Made by a program: the position numbers and the translations under genes. This document shows positions 53,121 through 63,160 of a stretch of 64,000 bases of DNA, one piece after another; position 1 is the stretch's first letter, and each line of letters begins with the position of its first letter. The notes under the pieces are model-generated. The model had not been told where the DNA came from. It saw nothing but the letters and a program-made list of their open reading frames with translations, and made no database searches. The DNA comes from Mitsuaria sp. PDC51 (GTDB taxonomy: Bacteria > Pseudomonadota > Gammaproteobacteria > Burkholderiales > Burkholderiaceae_C): the NCBI RefSeq assembly GCF_900113225.1, contig NZ_FOZE01000001.1, positions 1-64,000 on the forward strand, in the 5' to 3' direction.

Positions 53121-54278
53121 TCAGGCGGGGCTGCGCCGCTCCAGCGCGCGCAGGCGTCCCATGATCCCCATGCCGACGGTGAGCACCGCCGCGGTCAGCC
53201 AGAGCGAGGCGAGGTAGCTGCCGCTGGCCTGCGCCATCGCGCCGGCGAGCGCGGGCGCCGTGACCTGCGCGACGCCATAGCTGAGCGTGAGGCGCGCCAT
53301 CGCCTTGCCCGGATTGCCGGGCGACCGCCGGCCGACGAGCGCGAGCGTAAGGCTGACCAGGCCGATGAAGGTCGCGCCGTAGAGCAGCGCGCCGATCAAC
53401 GCGGCGGCCAGGCTGCCGGAGAGCGCCGGCAGCACGACGGAGACGATCTGCAGTGCGAAGGCGGCGAGCAGCGCGTTGAGATCGCCGAGGCGGCGCGCGA
53501 CGCGGTCCCACAGGAACACGGCCGGCGTGGCCGCCAGGCCCACCAGCAGCCAGGCCCAGGGGCCCTGGCCGTGCAGCAGCGGTTGGCGCTCGACGATCGC
53601 GACGGTGAAGGTGGCGCTGATGACAAAGCCCCAGCCGGCGCAGAAGTAGCCGGCGATCATCCAGCGCATCCATCGTGGATCGGGGGCGGCGGCGGTGCTC
53701 GTCGCGGCGACGGGCGGCGGCACCGGCGGGCGCCACCATGCCGTCAGCGCGAGCAGCGGCAGGCCGACGACGACGAAGCCCCACCAGTGGCCGGCCCAGT
53801 CGAGCGCGAGGCGGTCCATCGCCATCGCGCCGAGGGCGGAGACGACGATGCCCAGGCCAAGCCCGAGGAAGTGGACGCCGAGTTCCGGCCGCTTGCCGGC
53901 GCGCATGAGGAAGCCGAGCACGAGGCCGGAGCCGAGCAGCATGCCGGCGGCGCCACTGAGCCCGCCGAGGTAGCGCGACAGCGCCCACAGCGGCAGGCTG
54001 GGCGCGAGCGGCATCAGCGCGGTGGCGAGCAGGCCCAGCACCATGCCCCAGAGGTAGAGCCGCGAGCGCCAGCGCGGGTCGTCGATCAGCGCGGCGATCA
54101 CCGCGCCGCTCATGTAGCCGGCGTAGTTGACGGCCGCGAGCGTGCCGCCCATCGCGTCGCTCAGGCCGGCCTGCTGCTGCATCAGCGGCAGCAGCGGCGT
54201 GTAGGCGAAGCGCGCCAGGCCGATGCTCAGGATCAGGCCGGCGATGCCGCCGGCGGAGACCTGCCAGGGGCGGATCAG
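53121..54278 (-). CDS. YbfB/YjiJ-family MFS transporter with apparent CTG start
   Basis: A ~385-aa, 12-segment transporter of the YbfB/YjiJ family (start [29 protein letters not shown], quoted in part). No ATG, GTG or TTG lies ahead of transmembrane segment 1 in this frame. CTG at 54278 overlaps the chemoreceptor stop (CTGA) and has GGGAG five bases before it, so a rare CTG start is proposed. The next ATG would remove helix 1. The substrate is unknown. Confidence 0.78.
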   Translation of the reverse strand: MIRPWQVSAGGIAGLILSIGLARFAYTPLLPLMQQQAGLSDAMGGTLAAVNYAGYMSGAVIAALIDDPRWRSRLYLWGMVLGLLATALMPLAPSLPLWALSRYLGGLSGAAGMLLGSGLVLGFLMRAGKRPELGVHFLGLGLGIVVSALGAMAMDRLALDWAGHWWGFVVVGLPLLALTAWWRPPVPPPVAATSTAAAPDPRWMRWMIAGYFCAGWGFVISATFTVAIVERQPLLHGQGPWAWLLVGLAATPAVFLWDRVARRLGDLNALLAAFALQIVSVVLPALSGSLAAALIGALLYGATFIGLVSLTLALVGRRSPGNPGKAMARLTLSYGVAQVTAPALAGAMAQASGSYLASLWLTAAVLTVGMGIMGRLRALERRSPA

Positions 54279-56104
54279 AACGTCTCCCAGTCGTCGCCGG
54301 GCGCGGACGTGGCGCTGGGGCTGGGGGCTGCTGCCGGCGCCTGCTTGGGCGTGGACGGCGCCGCGGGGGCGGGTCTTGCCTTGGCGACCGAGGCGGCAGG
54401 CGCCTTGGGCGGCGAGGGGCGCGCGGCCGCGGGCTTGGCTGCCGCCGGCCGCGTGGTCGTCGGCTTCGCCATCGAGGCGGCGACTGCTGGCTTCGGCGTC
54501 GGCGCTGATGTCCGCGCCGGTGCTGGTGGCGGCGTCACGCCCACCGCGTCGACCGACCCCGGCTTGGGGTCGCTGACCTTGAAGTGCCCGACCAGCGCCG
54601 TGAGTTTGCGCGCCTGGTCGCTGAGCGACTCGGCCGCGGCGGCGGACTCCTCGACCAGGGCGGCATTCTGCTGCGTCATCTGGTCCAGCTGCGCCACCGA
54701 GCCGTTGACATTGCCGATGCCCTGGCTCTGCTCGACGGTGCTCGCGCTGATCTCGCCGATGATGTCCGACACCCGCTGCACGCTGGCGACGATCTCCGTC
54801 ATCGTGGCGCCGGCATCGCGCACCAGTTGCGAGCCGGCCTCGACCTTGGCCACGCTGTCGCCGATCAGCGCCTTGATCTCGCGCGCCGCGCCTGCGCTGC
54901 GCTGCGCCAGCGCCCGGACCTCCGACGCCACCACCGCGAAACCCTTGCCGTGCTCGCCGGCGCGCGCCGCTTCCACCGCGGCGTTCAGCGCCAGGATGTT
55001 GGTCTGGAAGGCGATGCCGTCGATGGTGCCGATGATGTCGTTGATCTTCTTGGCCGAGGCATCGATCTGCGCCATCGTGCCCACCACCTCGCCGACCACC
55101 GTGCCGCCGCGCTCGGCCACCTCGGCCGCGCTGCCGGCCAGCTGGTTGGCGGTGCGCGCGCTGTCGGCGCTCTGCTGCACCGTGCCGGTCAGCTGCGCCA
55201 GCGAGGACGCCGCATGCTGCAGGTTGGAGGCTGTCTGCTCGGTGCGGTGGCTCAGGTCCTGGTTGCCGCTGGCGATCTCCTGGCTCGCCGTCTGCATGCC
55301 GTCGGCGCTGGCCCGCACCTCGCGGATCACCTTGCGCAGCGAGCTCTTCATCGCCGCCAGCGCGCGCTGCACGTCGCCGATCTCGTCGCGGCTGTAGTCG
55401 CGGTCGACATGGAACAGGTCGCCCTCGCCGATGCGCTCGGCCTCGGCCATCAGCGACTTCAGCGGCGCCGAGATCGTGCGCACGAAGTAGGCGGTGGCCA
55501 GGGCCAGCAGGCCAACGATCAGCGTCATCAGCGCCGCCACGCCCCACACGGTGCGCATGCGCTCGGCCCCCGCGGCCTCTCGCAGCGCCGCCGAGCGCTG
55601 CTGCTGCAGCGTGACGAAGTCCTGCTGCGCGACCAGGTACTGCTCGATGGCGGGCACGACCTTCTGCTGCAGCGCCTGGTGCGCGCCGTTCACATCGCCG
55701 CCGGCCTTGAGCTTGTTCGCCTCGTTGCGGGTGGCGATGTAGGCCTGGCGCCGTTCGGCGATCCGCGCCATCGCGGCCTTGTCGTCGTCGCCCTCGGCCA
55801 GGGCCTCGAGCTGCTTCTGGATCTCGTTGATCGTCTCGGTGGTCTTGGCGATGTCGCCCTTCATCGCATCGGCGACCGCGTTGTCGTTGGCCGCCAGCCC
55901 GGCCTGCACGCGGCTCGCGTTGGCCTCGGTGAGGCCGCGCCAGCGCAGCGCCAGCTCGAAGCGTTGTTGCTGTTTCTCCTGGGTCGCCTGCGCGACCTCG
56001 AGCAGGCTGCGGGTGCGCGAGGCCGCCCCCAGCGACATCACCACCGTCATGACGGACATGACGGCAACGGGAATCCAGAGTCGCGTGGCGATCGAGAACT
56101 TCAT
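54275..56104 (-). CDS. Methyl-accepting chemotaxis protein with CheR-tether tail
   Basis: A 609-aa chemoreceptor. The layout is a TM1 (~11-30), a 4-helix-bundle periplasmic domain (~31-185), TM2 (~190-212), HAMP and signalling domain with [20 protein letters not shown] and [16 protein letters not shown] long Ala/Pro/Lys-rich linker (~510-600) follows, then the C-terminal pentapeptide DWETF, the tether for CheR/CheB in Tar and Tsr. The first residues match [16 protein letters not shown]. It is followed by an overlapping MFS gene. The ligand is unknown. Confidence 0.93.
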   Translation of the reverse strand: MKFSIATRLWIPVAVMSVMTVVMSLGAASRTRSLLEVAQATQEKQQQRFELALRWRGLTEANASRVQAGLAANDNAVADAMKGDIAKTTETINEIQKQLEALAEGDDDKAAMARIAERRQAYIATRNEANKLKAGGDVNGAHQALQQKVVPAIEQYLVAQQDFVTLQQQRSAALREAAGAERMRTVWGVAALMTLIVGLLALATAYFVRTISAPLKSLMAEAERIGEGDLFHVDRDYSRDEIGDVQRALAAMKSSLRKVIREVRASADGMQTASQEIASGNQDLSHRTEQTASNLQHAASSLAQLTGTVQQSADSARTANQLAGSAAEVAERGGTVVGEVVGTMAQIDASAKKINDIIGTIDGIAFQTNILALNAAVEAARAGEHGKGFAVVASEVRALAQRSAGAAREIKALIGDSVAKVEAGSQLVRDAGATMTEIVASVQRVSDIIGEISASTVEQSQGIGNVNGSVAQLDQMTQQNAALVEESAAAAESLSDQARKLTALVGHFKVSDPKPGSVDAVGVTPPPAPARTSAPTPKPAVAASMAKPTTTRPAAAKPAAARPSPPKAPAASVAKARPAPAAPSTPKQAPAAAPSPSATSAPGDDWETF

Positions 56105-56281
56105 CGGTCTGGCGCCTTGTGTTGGGTCGGGGGCTGCCCCGGGATGGTGCAGTCGACCTGCATCCCATCCTAAATCGGCCGAAGGGGGCACCGGCTTGAG
56201 GACAAACACTGCTAACCTGCCGCCCTGATCCGCGCCGGCCGCCCGATCCCGCAGAACTCCACAGAAGGTCCCGCCACGCCC

Positions 56282-57061
56282 ATGAGCTTCCTGGCCATCG
56301 ACATCGGCAACACACGCCTCAAGTGGGCGCTCTACGCGAGCCCCCAGCCGGGCAGCCCGATGCTGGCGCACGGTGCGCAGTTCCTGGAGAACATCGAGAA
56401 GCTGGCCGAGCACGACTGGGCCCGGCTGCCGGCGACGCCGGGCAGCATGCTCGGCAGCAACGTGGCTGGCGACGCGATGCGGCACCGCGTCGAGGAGCAG
56501 ATGGAGCTGTGGGACATCGAAGCGCGCTGGGTGGCCTCGTCGGCGCAGGCGGGCGGCGTGATCAACGGCTATGACCACCCGGGCCGCCTGGGTGCGGATC
56601 GCTTCGTCGCGCTGATCGGCGCGCGGCACCACGTGCTGGCGCGCATGCGCGGGCAGACGCCGCGACCCGCGCTGGTCGTGATGGTGGGCACCGCGGTGAC
56701 CGTGGACGCGCTCGACGCCGACGGTCGATTCCTGGGCGGGCTGATCCTGCCCGGGCACGGGATCATGCTGCGCTCGCTGGAAGGCGGCACCGCCGGCCTG
56801 CGCGTGCCGACCGGCGAGGTGCGCGAGTTCCCCACCAACACCTCGGATGCGCTCACCAGCGGCGGCAACTACGCGATCACCGGCGCCATCGAGCGCATGC
56901 ATCGTCACATCGTCAAGCGCTGCGGGCAGGAGCCGGTCACCTTGATGACCGGTGGCGCGGGCTGGAAGGTCTCGCCTGCGTTGGACATTCCGCACGAGTT
57001 GATCGACTCGCTGATCTTCGACGGGCTGCTGGCGTTGCAGGCTCATCGCCTGGCGCTGTAG
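56282..57061 (+). CDS. coaX: Type III pantothenate kinase
   Basis: A 259-aa enzyme for the first step of CoA synthesis, phosphorylation of pantothenate. It has the ASKHA-fold phosphate motif [15 protein letters not shown] (3-17), [11 protein letters not shown] (~102-112) and the adenosine region [10 protein letters not shown]. BirA, often just upstream in this group, is not here. It is divergent from the chemoreceptor at 54275 (177 bases between). Confidence 0.95.
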   Translation: MSFLAIDIGNTRLKWALYASPQPGSPMLAHGAQFLENIEKLAEHDWARLPATPGSMLGSNVAGDAMRHRVEEQMELWDIEARWVASSAQAGGVINGYDHPGRLGADRFVALIGARHHVLARMRGQTPRPALVVMVGTAVTVDALDADGRFLGGLILPGHGIMLRSLEGGTAGLRVPTGEVREFPTNTSDALTSGGNYAITGAIERMHRHIVKRCGQEPVTLMTGGAGWKVSPALDIPHELIDSLIFDGLLALQAHRLAL

Positions 57062-57106
57062 ACGGCACGGTCCGGCGCTGGGGCGCGTCGACCGCGCCCG
57101 ACGCGT

Positions 57107-57502
57107 TTACACGTCGACCTTGAACCCGAGGTCGATCTCCGAGCCCGGCTGGCCGCCGCGCAGGCCCCAGTTCTCGCGCTCCACCTCGTTGAGGATGATC
57201 TTGACGTGGTCGGCGGGGACGTCGAGCGCGCCGAGGCGGTCGACGATCGCGCGATAGAGGCGGCGCTTGGCCTCGATCGTGCGGCCGGAGAAGGCCGTCA
57301 CCGTGACCAGCGTGTAGCACTCGGGCCGCGAGAGCCGCGGCGGATGGATGAAGCGATGCGGCTCATACGCGATCAGGCGTACGCAGCGGTCCTCCGCCGG
57401 GATCTTGAAGCCCTCGACCAGCGCGGCCTGCACCGCTTCGATCAACTGGGTTTCCTGCTCGGGGGAACAGGCACGGCGGATTTCGATGAGGGTGCTCGGC
57501 AT
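57107..57502 (-). CDS. Tautomerase-family protein
   Basis: A 131-aa protein with the catalytic N-terminal Pro (MPSTLIEIRR, Pro2 becomes residue 1 after Met removal). It is twice the size of 4-oxalocrotonate tautomerase, so it is the two-unit (130-aa) type; a second beta-alpha-beta unit starts near CYTLVTVTAFSGRTIEAKRRLYRAIVDRL, with EVERENWGLRGG near the end as in the MSAD/cis-CaaD-like group. Enzyme activity is unknown. The 34 bases upstream separate it from the SnoaL-like gene on the same strand. Confidence 0.82.
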   Translation of the reverse strand: MPSTLIEIRRACSPEQETQLIEAVQAALVEGFKIPAEDRCVRLIAYEPHRFIHPPRLSRPECYTLVTVTAFSGRTIEAKRRLYRAIVDRLGALDVPADHVKIILNEVERENWGLRGGQPGSEIDLGFKVDV

Positions 57503-57536
57503 GGGCGCTGCGATGAGGGGCGACGGGAACGCGAGC

Positions 57537-57956
57537 TTATCGCGCGACGACCTGGCGGCCCTGGAAGTCGACGGGCACGGAGCTGTGCTGGTGGACGACG
57601 CGCCATCGATCCTGCTCGCGTCGCATCAGCACGGTCAGCCGGTTTTCGATCGCGCGCAGCGCCTCGCCGCCGGCATCGAGCGCGGTGAACGCCAGCGTCG
57701 CCACGCCGCCGGCGACCTGGGTGTCGCACCAGGTCGTCACCTCCGTCGCGGTGACCCGCACACGCACGTCGCGGATGCCGTCGAACCAGGCGGCGATCAT
57801 GCCGCCCCAGTCCTCGCGGCCGGCGTAGTGCCAGCGGTCCCAGCTGTCGAAGACCTGGACGTCCTGCGCGTAGAGGTCCAGGAAGCGCGCCAGGTCGCGC
57901 TCGAGGACGGCGGCCGCGTAGTCGCCCAGGAAGGCATGGATCGGGTCATCGGTCAT
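57537..57956 (-). CDS. NTF2/SnoaL-fold protein
   Basis: A 139-aa alpha+beta barrel protein of the SnoaL/ketosteroid-isomerase-like group. The helix-strand start is IHAFLGDYAAAVLERDLARFLDLYAQDVQVFDSW and the C-terminal strand reads VVHQHSSVPVDFQGRQVV (quoted in parts). The last strands VLMRREQDRWRVVHQHSS are typical of polyketide-cyclase-like DUF4440/SnoaL3 proteins. The substrate is unknown. Confidence 0.8.
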   Translation of the reverse strand: MTDDPIHAFLGDYAAAVLERDLARFLDLYAQDVQVFDSWDRWHYAGREDWGGMIAAWFDGIRDVRVRVTATEVTTWCDTQVAGGVATLAFTALDAGGEALRAIENRLTVLMRREQDRWRVVHQHSSVPVDFQGRQVVAR

Positions 57957-58043
57957 GGTGTGTTTCCTTGAAGCGGGATGGCTCCGTGGAGACGACGATC
58001 CAGGGCGGCGGATTTCGACGGGGACGGGGCCGGCGCTCGCCGG

Positions 58044-58292
58044 TCATCGGGCACCCTGGTGATGCAGGCGCCAGTCGCGCTGCCATCGCGCGACGTTGTA
58101 GAGCAGCACGCCGACGGAACTTACCCAGAACATGCCCAGCCACAGGCCGACCACCTTGAGGGTGAAGATCATGTCGCCGTCGCAGCGGCCGCTGGCGTCG
58201 CAGGGGGAGGGGACGTAAAGGTCGATGAGCAGGGCCGTCGAGACGTTCCAGACCAGCAGACCCAGGAGGACGGAAATGAGCAGGCGATTCAT
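58044..58292 (-). CDS. Small membrane protein, two predicted helices
   Basis: An 82-aa protein with hydrophobic segments at ~3-24 and ~42-65, separated by a short loop with a Cys pair (SPCDASGRCDGD). The basic end ARWQRDWRLHHQG would be cytoplasmic. ATG 58292 follows AAAGGAAC. No family is recognised. Confidence 0.6.
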   Translation of the reverse strand: MNRLLISVLLGLLVWNVSTALLIDLYVPSPCDASGRCDGDMIFTLKVVGLWLGMFWVSSVGVLLYNVARWQRDWRLHHQGAR

Positions 58293-58462
58293 GGCGGACG
58301 GGTTCCTTTCCTGGTGGAAAGCGGCCAGTTTCGCCATCGGCGCGGTGCTCAGGATGAGCCGGATGTGAGCGCAGGGTGAGGTTGCCGTGCGGTGCACGGC
58401 AGAGGCCGCCGAATGGCGGTTGCCTCTCCGCGTGATCGTCCCAGGCCGAAGCCGTGTCGCCC

Positions 58463-59809
<1,347 letters not shown>

Positions 59810-59828
59810 TCGTGTGCTCCGGCGCCGG

Positions 59829-60389
59829 TCAGTCCAGCGTCTCGATCGTGTGGTTGCCGTTGGTGTAGATGCAGATCTCGCCGGCGATCACCAGCGACTG
59901 CTTGACGATGTCCACCGCGCTCAGCTCGCTGTGGTTGAGCAGCGCCTTCGCCGCCGCCTGCGCATAGGCGCCGCCGCTGCCGATGGCGACGATGCCCTGC
60001 TCGGGCTCCAGCACGTCGCCGTTGCCGGTGATGATCAGCGACGCCGTGCGGTCGGCCACCGCCAGCATCGCCTCCAGGCGGCGCAGCACGCGGTCGGTGC
60101 GCCAGTCGCGGGTCAGGTCCACCGCCGCGCGCACCAGATGGCCCTGGTGCTTCTCGAGCTTGGCCTCGAAGCGCTCGAACAGCGTGAACGCATCGGCCGT
60201 CGCGCCGGCGAAGCCGGCCAGCACCTGGTTCTTGTAGAGCTTGCGCACCTTGCGCGCCGTCGACTTCACGACGATCGAGCCCAGCGTCACCTGGCCGTCG
60301 CCGCCGATCGCGACCTGGTTGCCGCGCCGCACGCTGACGATGGTGGTGCCGTGGTACGGCGCAAGCGGGGAGGAGGAATCTTGGGACAT
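59829..60389 (-). CDS. hslV: ATP-dependent protease peptidase subunit HslV
   Basis: A 186-aa N-terminal-Thr peptidase. The mature Thr is expected at TTIVSVRRG (residues 15-16 after processing of a short propeptide). Core motifs include [29 protein letters not shown] and [21 protein letters not shown] 60389 is chosen; a longer reading is possible. A heat-shock-like promoter lies upstream. Confidence 0.97.
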   Translation of the reverse strand: MSQDSSSPLAPYHGTTIVSVRRGNQVAIGGDGQVTLGSIVVKSTARKVRKLYKNQVLAGFAGATADAFTLFERFEAKLEKHQGHLVRAAVDLTRDWRTDRVLRRLEAMLAVADRTASLIITGNGDVLEPEQGIVAIGSGGAYAQAAAKALLNHSELSAVDIVKQSLVIAGEICIYTNGNHTIETLD

Positions 60390-60433
60390 GGTGGATCGGA
60401 CGTGCGGGGACGCCTTGAACGTCATGAAGGCCT

Positions 60434-60462
60434 CACGTGGGTTCCCGCGCGGGAATCACAAG
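60434..60462 (-). promoter_or_regulatory. Heat-shock-like (sigma-32) promoter of hslVU with palindrome
   Basis: On the minus strand CTTGTGA (60462-60456) and CCCACGTG (60441-60434) are 14 bases apart, resembling CTTGAAA / CCCCATnT of sigma-32. The spacer is exactly the perfect 14-bp palindrome TTCCCGCGCGGGAA. Transcription would start ~38 bases before hslV. Confidence 0.5.
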
Positions 60463-60589
60463 GTGAGGAAAAGGGAGCGGCCCCGCCTGTGCGAAAGCCG
60501 GTTGACGAGGCCGATGATCGGACATCCGGATGAAGAACGGGGCCAGAGGCCCCGTGGTCGCGAAGGTCGAAGCCGGCGCGCGGCGGTCG

Positions 60590-62341
60590 TCAGACGTGCC
60601 GCACCTTGACCCGGGCGTGCTCGTTGATGCCCATGGCGCCGAAGAACAGAGCCACCAGCCGGTGCGCGTCGCTGAATTGCACCGCGCGGTTCTCGCTGCG
60701 CCGCGCCAGCACCCAGTTCAGCAGGTCGCCGGCGGCCATGAAGTCCAGGCGGATCAGCTTCGGGCAGGCGATCGTCACCAGCGACGCGGCGCCGAGCTGC
60801 TCGGTCATCAGCGCCAGCGTCTCGCTGATGTCGCCGCTCAACTGGCCGGAGAGCTCCATCAGCGCCGCGGTGTTGACCGCGTCGGTCATCGTCGATTCGA
60901 GGAAGGCGATGCCGGTGTCCGGCGCCGCCGGCTGGATCGAGGAGGGCGAGCTCGTCGACAGCGCATTGCCGCTGATGCGGACGTGGCACAGCGCCTTCTC
61001 CCAGCTGGGCGGCGACACCTCGTAGGTGACGCAGTAGTCGATCGCGACTTCGTCGAACTGGTCCGGGCGGTTGGCCAGGCGCAGCGCTTCCAGGCGCAGC
61101 ATCCACAGGATGGGATCCGCGTCCCGGCTGCCGACCGGGGCCTGCTCCCGCAGCACGTTGAAGAAGTGGTCGCCCGACAGCCAGCGCAGGTCCAGCGCCT
61201 GCTGCGCCCAGGCGCGGAACAGGTCGCGCAGCTTGGCGCAGGCCTCGATGTCGATCTGGCGCAGCGGCGCCCAGTCGATCACCCAAGGCATCGGCAGGTT
61301 CTCGCAGCGGGTGCGCATCTGCGTCACCGCCTCGGTGTCCAGGTATTCCGGCGCTGTCCAGGAGACGCTGCTCGCGCGGCCGCGCGGGGCGCGTTCCTGC
61401 TGCACCGCCTCGGCCACCAGCTTGGGCAGCGAGAACCATTGCGGCGAGGACAGCCCGAACTGCTGCGCGTAGTCGTTGGCCAGCTGCTCGAACTTGCCCT
61501 GCTGGCCGGTCGCCCGGTACAGGTCGAACAGCACCAGCCAGGTCTCGGCGTGATCGTGGCGCGCGCCGCCCGGGCGCGTCAGGTCGATCAGGCTGCGCTC
61601 GCAGTGCTCGTAGTCGGCATTGGCGAAGGCGATCACCGCTTCGTCCAGCTCGGCGTCGTGGACGACCTCGCTGACCTCGACCTGCGGGTCCGCGACGCGG
61701 AAGCTCAGCGTCGGGATCTCCTTCTTCAGCTCGGGGATCGGCGCGGGCGCGGCGGCCGACTGCGGGGCCATGCCGCCGCCCATCGAGGCCGCGGCTGGCG
61801 CCGGCGACAGGTCCAGGCGCTCGATGTCGGCCGGCGAGGCGTGGTCGGACACCCGCGCGCCGATCTGGTCCGCCGGCTGCGTCGCGGCGAAATTGACCGG
61901 TTTGGTGCTGGTCTCGAAGAAGCCGGGCGAGTGCTGGCCCTGCACCTGGGTGGGGACGAAACCCTCGCCCACCATCTGCTGCTCGATCTGGTCGATCTTG
62001 GCCTTGACGCTGGCTTCATCGCGGCGGGCGCCCTGGATCTCGCTGATGCGGCCCAGTTCGTCGATGCCGGAGGTCGCGTGGCCGCCAAGCGCGGCCAGCT
62101 GTTCAGGCGTCAGGCCCTCGCGGCGGATCTTGCGCAGCATGTCGAGCTCGCGCTTGCGCACGAAATCGTTGCGCCGCTTGCGCTCCACCATCGCCCGCAG
62201 CTCGGCCTTGGCGGCATCGGCCTCGGGATCGTCCTGGCGGGAGTTGATCTCCGCCCAGTCGGTCGTCGGATTGGCGACGAAGCGCGCCACCTTGCGGAAG
62301 AAGCTCTCGCCTTCTTTGGTGCCGTCTTTGGGGTCGGTCAT
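60590..62341 (-). CDS. STAS-domain protein upstream of hslVU
   Basis: A 583-aa cytoplasmic protein. The N-terminal ~110 residues are charged and helical (AELRAMVERKRRNDFVRKRELDMLRKIRRE). The middle (~230-480) holds TPR-like helices (IAFANADYEHCERSLIDL, WLVLFDLYRATGQQGKFEQL). The C-terminus (~490-583) is a STAS/MlaB-like domain with SGDISETLALMTEQL and DFMAAGDLLNWVL. Its place between dksA and hslVU is common in Burkholderiales (from memory). Function not established; a role in signalling or envelope transport is speculative. Confidence 0.78.
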   Translation of the reverse strand: MTDPKDGTKEGESFFRKVARFVANPTTDWAEINSRQDDPEADAAKAELRAMVERKRRNDFVRKRELDMLRKIRREGLTPEQLAALGGHATSGIDELGRISEIQGARRDEASVKAKIDQIEQQMVGEGFVPTQVQGQHSPGFFETSTKPVNFAATQPADQIGARVSDHASPADIERLDLSPAPAAASMGGGMAPQSAAAPAPIPELKKEIPTLSFRVADPQVEVSEVVHDAELDEAVIAFANADYEHCERSLIDLTRPGGARHDHAETWLVLFDLYRATGQQGKFEQLANDYAQQFGLSSPQWFSLPKLVAEAVQQERAPRGRASSVSWTAPEYLDTEAVTQMRTRCENLPMPWVIDWAPLRQIDIEACAKLRDLFRAWAQQALDLRWLSGDHFFNVLREQAPVGSRDADPILWMLRLEALRLANRPDQFDEVAIDYCVTYEVSPPSWEKALCHVRISGNALSTSSPSSIQPAAPDTGIAFLESTMTDAVNTAALMELSGQLSGDISETLALMTEQLGAASLVTIACPKLIRLDFMAAGDLLNWVLARRSENRAVQFSDAHRLVALFFGAMGINEHARVKVRHV

Positions 62342-62375
62342 GCTCTGGCGGACCTTGCTCTGCGCGCTGTCCGGC

Positions 62376-63017
62376 TCAATCGCCGAACATCTTCTGTTTC
62401 AGCTCACGGCGCTGCTGCGCTTCCAGCGACAGCGTGGCGGTCGGGCGCGCGATCAGGCGACCCAGGCCGATCGGCTCGCCGGTCTCGTCGCAGTAGCCGT
62501 ACTCGCCGCTTTCCAGGCGCTGCAGCGATTGCATGATCTTCTTCAGCAGCTTGCGCTCGCGGTCGCGGGTGCGCAGCTCCAGGGCGTGCTCTTCCTCGAT
62601 CGTGGCGCGGTCGGCCGGGTCGGGGACGATGGAGGTGTCCTCGCGCAGGTGCTCGGTCGTCTCGCCGGCGTTGGACAGGATGTCTTCCTTCAGCTGCGTC
62701 AGCTTGGCGCGGAAGAAGTCGACTTGCTTGTCGTTCATGTACTCGCTGTCCGGCATCGCCAGCACTTCGGCGTCGGTCAGTTCGGCACCGGCCTTGGATT
62801 TCCAGGCAGACGAGAGTTTGGGATCGGTCTTCACGGCAGGGCGGCTGTTCTGGTTCGTTGATGTCGGGGTCGAAGGCCGGACAGGGCTGTCCAGCAGAGA
62901 GACCGTGCTGTCGGGCGCGTCCGCGTCGGCGGGTTTGCCTGCCGCCGGAGCCTTGGCCACCTTGGCGGCGGCCTTGGGCGCGGCGGTCTTGGAGGCCGGT
63001 GTCTTGCTCACGTTCAC
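62376..63017 (-). CDS. dksA: RNA polymerase-binding transcription factor DksA
   Basis: A 213-aa DksA. The Ala/Lys/Pro-rich N-terminus (~1-75) is longer than in E. coli. The coiled coil carries the tip DPADRATIEEEHALELRTRDRERK. The C-terminal domain is YGYCDETGEPIGLGRLIARPTATLSLEAQ: only one Cys remains where E. coli has four Zn ligands, the pattern of many betaproteobacterial DksA. It mediates ppGpp-dependent control at rRNA and amino acid promoters. It is downstream of the CobW-like gene. Confidence 0.93.
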   Translation of the reverse strand: MNVSKTPASKTAAPKAAAKVAKAPAAGKPADADAPDSTVSLLDSPVRPSTPTSTNQNSRPAVKTDPKLSSAWKSKAGAELTDAEVLAMPDSEYMNDKQVDFFRAKLTQLKEDILSNAGETTEHLREDTSIVPDPADRATIEEEHALELRTRDRERKLLKKIMQSLQRLESGEYGYCDETGEPIGLGRLIARPTATLSLEAQQRRELKQKMFGD

Positions 63018-63128
63018 TCTCCTAGCGGCTCTTTATACCTGCTCGACATGAGAAGCCGGGGCTTCCCGCGCTGGCGCAGGGGCCTGGTTCGGGCGCGGCG
63101 GATTGTAGCCACCTCCGCCGCCGCGCCG

Positions 63129-63149
63129 CCGATGGGTCTGAACCATCGG
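63129..63149. other. Inverted repeat between the CobW-like gene and dksA
   Basis: CCGATGG (63129-63135) and CCATCGG (63143-63149) are perfect complements with a 7-base loop. It lies just beyond the CobW-like stop, ahead of dksA. No T-run follows, so it could be a weak terminator, an attenuator or an operator. Confidence 0.4.
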
Positions 63150-63160
63150 TCAGTGTGGCA

